Positions 50,844 through 54,724 of a stretch of 54,724 nt of DNA are shown piece by piece. Position 1 is the stretch's first letter. Each line of letters opens with the position of its first letter. The notes beneath the pieces are model-generated. The model ran no database searches. It saw only the letters and a program-made list of their open reading frames with translations, and was not told the DNA's origin. The stretch comes from Bacillota bacterium. Lineage in GTDB: Bacteria; Bacillota; Clostridia; Clostridiales; Clostridiaceae. The stretch spans positions 1-54,724 of the forward strand of contig JAJXWH010000036.1 of assembly GCA_021781745.1 (NCBI GenBank). The letters are read 5' to 3'. The position numbers were made by a program, and so were the translations under genes.

Positions 50844-51620
50844 TTATCCTATTTTATAGAACCAACTTCCCAATGAAGCCTTTAACTCTAAGCATTTGCT
50901 CATATCTAGAGTTTGTGTCTCAATCCAAACACCTTTTTCATTTCCTCTAAAGTAGCATTTTACATCTTTGAAATATTGAAGTACATAATTTGCATCCACA
51001 CCTTCAAATTCATTGTTACCATTTGAACCATTAGGCAAATAATTTGTTATTATATAACCTGTTTGAGATGTTGTAGTAGTTACACTAGAGTCTACATCTT
51101 TTGGAATATTACCATCTATTGCATTACATAATACATGAGCTAGTTTTTCCCATGAATATTGATTATATATTGCCATATCTATCTCTGAATCACAGAAACA
51201 AATTTCTGAAATAATATTGGGTGCATTTATATGGTTCATTTCATAATCAGAAACAAATTTAACTCCTCTATTTGTAAATCCTAGTTCAGCAAAATTATTT
51301 ACTAAATTCTGTGCATATTGATAAGCACCTGATGAAGAACTTGATACTAACACCTCAGTTCCATGTGCGGATCCATTATAACAATTCATATGCAAGCTAA
51401 TAAATAAATCTACATTATTACTATTAGCTATATTTGCTCCTTCGCTTAATTCTGCACTTGCATTACTTCCATTACTATTACAATCAATTACAGTATGTCC
51501 ATAAGCTTCGAATACAGATTTAACTGTTATATAGTATTTTTGCATTTGTTGATATTCATCTACTATCCCAACTGCCCCTTCGCAGTTTATTGAGTGCCCT
51601 CCACGTAAACCTATTTTCAT
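50844..51620 (-). CDS. Phage N-acetylmuramoyl-L-alanine amidase (endolysin)
   Basis: 258 aa, AAGGAATGATT before ATG. Amidase_3 domain in residues 1-175: zinc ligand His in LRGGHSINCEG, His in DLFISLHMNCYNGSAHGTEV, and the Glu in NIISEICFCDSEID. No signal peptide, so it relies on the holin. The C-terminal ~70 residues (NYLPNGSNGNNEFEGVDANY and on) form a cell-wall-binding-like domain I do not recognise. It cleaves the bond between MurNAc and L-Ala. Confidence 0.9.
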   Translation of the reverse strand: MKIGLRGGHSINCEGAVGIVDEYQQMQKYYITVKSVFEAYGHTVIDCNSNGSNASAELSEGANIANSNNVDLFISLHMNCYNGSAHGTEVLVSSSSSGAYQYAQNLVNNFAELGFTNRGVKFVSDYEMNHINAPNIISEICFCDSEIDMAIYNQYSWEKLAHVLCNAIDGNIPKDVDSSVTTTTSQTGYIITNYLPNGSNGNNEFEGVDANYVLQYFKDVKCYFRGNEKGVWIETQTLDMSKCLELKASLGSWFYKIG

Positions 51621-51640
51621 ATAATCATTCCTTTCAAAAT

Positions 51641-51669
51641 AAAAAATACAAGCAACCTTTAAGGCTGCT
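51641..51669 (-). terminator. Hairpin before the amidase gene
   Basis: AGCAACCTT/AAGGCTGCT (51651-51659 with 51661-51669), near-perfect, followed on the minus strand by an AT-rich T-run. It lies between the 166-aa gene and the amidase, so it may attenuate late transcription. Confidence 0.5.
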
Positions 51670-51675
51670 CTAAAA

Positions 51676-52176
51676 TTAAACTTGTGTTACAGTCTGAACC
51701 GGAATTACAGAATCTGTTGCGGTTGGTGCTACTGATGCTTGATTAGAATCTGTTGTTTGAGTTGTTGTATTATTTGCAATAAGTAATTGAACTTGGCTTA
51801 ATTGATTTTTAAGGCTTGCATTTTCAGCCTGTAAAGTAGTATTCGTATCTTGCAATTGTTTCAATAAATCTGAATTACTAATAACTGCTTCCTTGCCAGC
51901 ATTTATTTCACCTGCAATGCTTTGTCTTAAGCTATCTACATCACTCTGAGTTAATTCTGGAAATTTTGCCAATAGAGCAGCATTGAATTGCTCTACCTTA
52001 GATACTAATTTTTCTTCTATTGTTTTTGAAATTCTGTGATCTTCATCTACCATATTCCAAATGTTTTTTGATTCAGTGATGTAATTTTGATTTTTTAATA
52101 TAACCATTTCAATTCCTGTTTTTTGTAATTTGCTTTCCACTAATTTAGTTAAGATTGTTAATAATGCTTTTATCAT
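51676..52176 (-). CDS. Phage protein, LLH-holin-like without clear membrane helix
   Basis: 166 aa from the ATG at 52176 (AAAGGTGG 8 nt upstream; the open frame reaches a GTG 12 nt earlier). The middle (KVEQFNAALLAKFPELTQSD) resembles the conserved part of the LLH holin family. The N-terminus is mildly hydrophobic (IKALLTILTKLVES) but not a clear transmembrane helix. The C-terminus is a coiled coil (DLLKQLQDTNTTLQAENASL), then a Thr/Gln/Val-rich tail. Placed between XhlA and amidase genes, a lysis role is likely. Confidence 0.6.
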   Translation of the reverse strand: MIKALLTILTKLVESKLQKTGIEMVILKNQNYITESKNIWNMVDEDHRISKTIEEKLVSKVEQFNAALLAKFPELTQSDVDSLRQSIAGEINAGKEAVISNSDLLKQLQDTNTTLQAENASLKNQLSQVQLLIANNTTTQTTDSNQASVAPTATDSVIPVQTVTQV

Positions 52177-52197
52177 TTTACATGCCACCTTTACTTT

Positions 52198-52455
52198 TTA
52201 TTTATTAAATATTCCTGTTTGAACTGCATAAAAAAAGAAGCTTATTAAAGCTCCGCCTATTGCAGTTATAAACCACTTTATCATGTTAGTTAATGATTTG
52301 AGATTTTCACATAAGTTTTTTAGTTCTGTTTTAAGTTCTCTTCCATCCTGCTCAAGCTTATCTAACCTCTCTCCATGATTATTAAGCCTTGTATCATGCA
52401 CTTCTAATTTTTCATCTAACCTTTTATGCTTTTCTAAACATAATTCCTCATTCAT
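52198..52455 (-). CDS. XhlA-like holin-associated protein
   Basis: 85 aa, GGAAGGTG before ATG. Charged coiled coil (LDEKLEVHDTRLNNHGERLD then KLEQDGRELKTELKNL), followed by one membrane helix near the C-terminus (WFITAIGGALISFFFYAVQT). This is the XhlA (haemolysin/holin-associated) pattern, known to work with the amidase and holin in Bacillus phage PBSX. Its place next to amidase and other lysis genes agrees. Confidence 0.85.
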   Translation of the reverse strand: MNEELCLEKHKRLDEKLEVHDTRLNNHGERLDKLEQDGRELKTELKNLCENLKSLTNMIKWFITAIGGALISFFFYAVQTGIFNK

Positions 52456-52488
52456 GTGTCACCTTCCTTTTATTCAGATTTATAAAAA

Positions 52489-52525
52489 GCAATAAAAAAA
52501 CACCTTACAGGTGCTAATCTATTGC
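52489..52525 (-). terminator. Two-tier terminator hairpin
   Basis: Inner stem CACCT/AGGTG (52501-52505 with 52509-52513), then a T7 run on the minus strand, enclosed by an outer GCAATA/TATTGC stem (52489-52494 with 52520-52525). The same outer stem recurs at 54532-54568. Confidence 0.7.
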
Positions 52526-52535
52526 TTTAGTTTTA

Positions 52536-52793
52536 TTACGCTGTTGTCGTAGTTGTAGTGGCTGTTGAATTATTAGTAGTGGCTGTTGTAGTAGTATCTT
52601 GAGTTGTAGGATTTATTAACTCTGTAAGCTCTGTGTATTCATCCATGGTGATTTTATTTCCAGCTAAAAAGATATCTAACGTGCTTGTTAAGTTATCTTT
52701 GTCTGCTTCTAAAGTTCCTCCTGCTATTTCTGCATTAATTCTATTCTTTAGTATTTTTGTTAATAATGTTTGACTTGTTGTTGGTGTACTCAT
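52536..52793 (-). CDS. Small tail-associated protein with Thr-rich tail (XkdX-like)
   Basis: 85 aa, AAAGGTTG before ATG. Helix then IFLAGNKITMDEYTELTELI, reminiscent of the XkdX family ending (GxITxxEYxEIT). The last 25 residues are almost only Thr with Ala/Asn (DTTTTATTNNSTATTTTTTA), which is unusual. Probably a virion or tail accessory protein, judging from its place between the fibre and XhlA genes. Confidence 0.55.
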   Translation of the reverse strand: MSTPTTSQTLLTKILKNRINAEIAGGTLEADKDNLTSTLDIFLAGNKITMDEYTELTELINPTTQDTTTTATTNNSTATTTTTTA

Positions 52794-52814
52794 ATTTTAC
52801 ACAACCTTTCTTAA

Positions 52815-53084
52815 TTAATTTGTTAATTTATTTAATTCCGTTTGAATGATTGAACTTTCAATTACGGAAATTAAGTCTGTTTCATTTTGCAAATAGTCTG
52901 ATACGTCTGAAATTCTACCATTCAGATCTTCAGTTATTTGATCTTGTATATGAGTTTGCGAATCTACAAATATTAAGAAGTTGCCCTCTGCTATATTTTG
53001 TTCTTCTCTTAAAAATAAATCACTATGATTATTTATAATTAATTCTCTCTCATCTTGATTTTTATACTCGTACTTATATTCCAT
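52815..53084 (-). CDS. Hypothetical phage late protein
   Basis: 89 aa, GGAAGTGAG before ATG. Helical and acidic (DERELIINNHSDLFLREEQN; GRISDVSDYLQNETDLISVI). No family recognised. Lies 14 bp after the tail-fibre gene in the late module, so a tail-fibre accessory or chaperone is possible but unproven. Confidence 0.6.
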   Translation of the reverse strand: MEYKYEYKNQDERELIINNHSDLFLREEQNIAEGNFLIFVDSQTHIQDQITEDLNGRISDVSDYLQNETDLISVIESSIIQTELNKLTN

Positions 53085-53098
53085 TAGTTCTCACTTCC

Positions 53099-54505
53099 TT
53101 AAGCATATCTTGCATAGTTATTACCACATGTTATTCTAAATGCAGTGATACCTGTAGTATAATTTGTTTGATTCCAAGCATATATTTGCACTACATCCCC
53201 TACATTTACCGCTACATCTTCTGTAAAGTATAATGTCCCTTGAATGGTTGTTGTTGTACGCAATGTTCCTCTTGCAACCCCATTTACATATATTTGAGCA
53301 TACGAGGTAAACCCATCATTGTATGCGCACATACCAAAGTACACAGTTATAACACCTCCTTGATTGTAGCAAGTTAAAGTTTTGGCTACTTGAGGAGTTG
53401 TGCCTGTTTTTTGCACTAGCGTGGTATCATTATATAACGTAATAGCAGTACCTGAAACTGTAACAAGTGGAGCATAGCTTCCTGCTACTTCAAATATACT
53501 TATGCCACTTATAATGTTAGCAGCCAATAAATTTGCATCACCTTCTACATATCCACTACCATTATGATACCCAGTTGCTATTGCTTGATTTGATGTACTT
53601 GGTTTAATGACTACAGCTCCATTATTAGCCATTGTACCTATTATAACGCCACTATTAACAGTAACCTTTTTATTTATTAATATTTGTTCTGGAGTTGCAT
53701 CCCCTTCACCCCCTTTACCCAACAATTGAAAATTTGAATTACTTTTATCATATATTAGATTCGCTATTAATCCATTTCTGACATTTGCAACATTGTTCCC
53801 AAAATAATCAACGACATCAATTTCACTAGAATTATTAACTATTAATGATATATTTCCAGTACTATTTGCATTAAATCTTACCTTAATTGGATAACCATCT
53901 TCTAATGTATCAATATCTGGATCTGATATTGTATAAACATTTCCGTTATTAGTAGTTGGGTAAATCTTTAACTTGTTATCTATACTTTTGTTAATTTCAT
54001 TTTGCGTACTACCTTTTATAATAGAAAATGTTGTATTTGTATTAATAATCCCTGTATCATATTGCAAGTTGCTTAATGTAACTTCAACATTTGCGGCATT
54101 TCCTATAGCCGCATAAACTTGGTAGTTCCATGAATAAGGACCATTTGAAGCTGGCGAAGTATAATCTCCGTATTGTCCTGCGCTAGCATAAGAGTATAAA
54201 ATTTCTCCTTCATCTGGATCCTGAGCATATAATCCAATCTCGCAAATTAAAATAGATTCAGTCATATTTTCATTTGTTAAAGTTCCGTTAATTAAAGCTA
54301 CTTTTTCAGCTGTATTTACGGTTTTCCCTTGTATTGCTATATCGAACTTACGATTTACTAATTCCGTTAAGGTTGTGGGGTCAGTATCACCAATATTCCC
54401 TATTCCTACCGCTAATTTAGTGAAATTTATAGTTTGTCCTGCTTGCCCTTTCGCATATAAAAGTTGTCCTTTCTCTGTAAGCACCATGGTATTAAAAATT
54501 GCCAT
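53099..54505 (-). CDS. Phage tail-collar fibre protein
   Basis: 468 aa, GGAAGATGTAG before ATG. N-terminal tail-collar fibre domain (MVLTEKGQLLYAKGQAGQTI; FTKLAVGIGNIG), about 150 residues, attaching to the tail. The middle (NEINKSIDNKLKIYPTTNNG and on) is beta-rich. A repeat-like ATPEQILINKKVTVNSGVII then GTMANNGAVVIKPSTSNQAI block is common in Firmicute phage fibres. The C-terminal ~120 residues are probably the receptor-binding part. Confidence 0.88.
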   Translation of the reverse strand: MAIFNTMVLTEKGQLLYAKGQAGQTINFTKLAVGIGNIGDTDPTTLTELVNRKFDIAIQGKTVNTAEKVALINGTLTNENMTESILICEIGLYAQDPDEGEILYSYASAGQYGDYTSPASNGPYSWNYQVYAAIGNAANVEVTLSNLQYDTGIINTNTTFSIIKGSTQNEINKSIDNKLKIYPTTNNGNVYTISDPDIDTLEDGYPIKVRFNANSTGNISLIVNNSSEIDVVDYFGNNVANVRNGLIANLIYDKSNSNFQLLGKGGEGDATPEQILINKKVTVNSGVIIGTMANNGAVVIKPSTSNQAIATGYHNGSGYVEGDANLLAANIISGISIFEVAGSYAPLVTVSGTAITLYNDTTLVQKTGTTPQVAKTLTCYNQGGVITVYFGMCAYNDGFTSYAQIYVNGVARGTLRTTTTIQGTLYFTEDVAVNVGDVVQIYAWNQTNYTTGITAFRITCGNNYARYA

Positions 54506-54531
54506 CTACATCTTCCTTTCTTATAAAATAG

Positions 54532-54568
54532 GCAATAAAAAAAGACTCGCTAGAGCCTTAATTATTGC
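54532..54568 (-). terminator. Two-tier terminator hairpin
   Basis: Inner stem AAGACTC/GAGCCTT (54542-54548 with 54553-54559, one wobble), a T7 run on the minus strand, outer GCAATA/TATTGC stem (54532-54537 with 54563-54568). Same design as at 52489. Confidence 0.65.
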
Positions 54569-54671
54569 TTTTAAATTTAGTTTTTTAGTTCGTCCTATAT
54601 TCCCTTTGTAAAAAATATGTGTAAGCCTGTGTTTACAACGGTTTACGCATAGTCACAAATATTATTGCGCA

Positions 54672-54724
54672 CTACTTTTTATTAATTTGTGCTGATATTT
54701 TAGCTCCAACTTCATTAATAGATT
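54672..54724 (-). CDS. C-terminal end of a phage protein (partial)
   Basis: Only 17 codons are inside the window (SINEVGAKISAQINKK and a TAG stop), continuing past the right edge. Late phage gene by position; nothing more can be said. Confidence 0.5.
   Translation of the reverse strand, partial: SINEVGAKISAQINKK

Noticed and set aside
1..54724. CRISPR array, tRNA or rRNA genes
   Set aside because: No regularly spaced direct repeats of 25-40 bp and no cloverleaf or rRNA-like, GC-richer blocks were seen on reading through.
41198..54724. Integrative conjugative element instead of prophage
   Set aside because: No relaxase, type IV coupling or secretion gene is seen, whereas amidase, XhlA and tail-collar fibre genes are present.

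Overview
The window is strongly AT-rich and fits a low-GC Firmicute, most likely Clostridium sensu stricto. The main clues are the prkA/yhbH/spoVR sporulation cluster, a Spo0E-like regulator, rubrerythrin, a ferredoxin-type aldo/keto reductase, a cysteine T-box, GGAGG ribosome-binding sites nearly everywhere, and intrinsic terminators after most transcription units. No rRNA, tRNA or CRISPR array was found. Genus-level placement is an inference from gene content.

Chromosomal backbone, 1-40.5 kb. In order: a GH25 lysozyme-like hydrolase; a VanRS-like two-component pair; an ABC-F ATPase; a TetR regulator; a class-V aminotransferase; a predicted PPi-type phosphofructokinase; and an MntP-like exporter. 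Next come a tandem pair of DUF1670 genes, a Fur-family repressor, Ddl, PlsC-Nth, and a T-box controlled cysK-cysE unit. These are followed by a PRC/MgtE_N/CBS protein without membrane domain, a YgiQ radical SAM protein, lipid enzymes (DagK-like kinase, PssA), rubrerythrin and the prkA-yhbH-spoVR operon. A nickel operon at 31.4-37.7 kb joins an ECF nickel transporter (NikMN, NikQ, NikO) to LarC, LarE and LarB, which make the nickel-pincer nucleotide cofactor; a HAD phosphatase is the last gene and no larA is present. An aldo/keto reductase is divergent from a MerR regulator, with near-identical palindromes on both sides and a 19-bp promoter spacer. A cyclophilin lipoprotein and a 5'-truncated endonuclease IV gene close the backbone.

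Prophage, about 41.0 kb to the right edge. The endonuclease IV gene keeps only its C-terminal half; beyond the break every gene looks phage-borne or accessory. Near the junction lie small XRE regulators and a Spo0E-like protein. Next are two accessory genes (a secreted protein with choline-binding-like repeats and a zinc-ribbon/TM2 protein) and a 29-residue membrane peptide. A ten-gene minus-strand unit (44.2-50.75 kb), with its own promoter and terminator, encodes an IbrB-like ParB protein, a GNAT-like protein, an IbrA-like PAPS-reductase-family protein, a SNF2-type helicase, a zinc-ribbon protein and small unknowns. The late module (50.8-54.7 kb) has an amidase, holin-like proteins and a tail-collar fibre. 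No integrase, capsid or terminase gene is in the window.

The two parts most worth pursuing are the IbrAB/GNAT/SNF2 unit and the DUF1670 pair, whose flanks carry matching GGTCA-W-ATGA-CC sequences.
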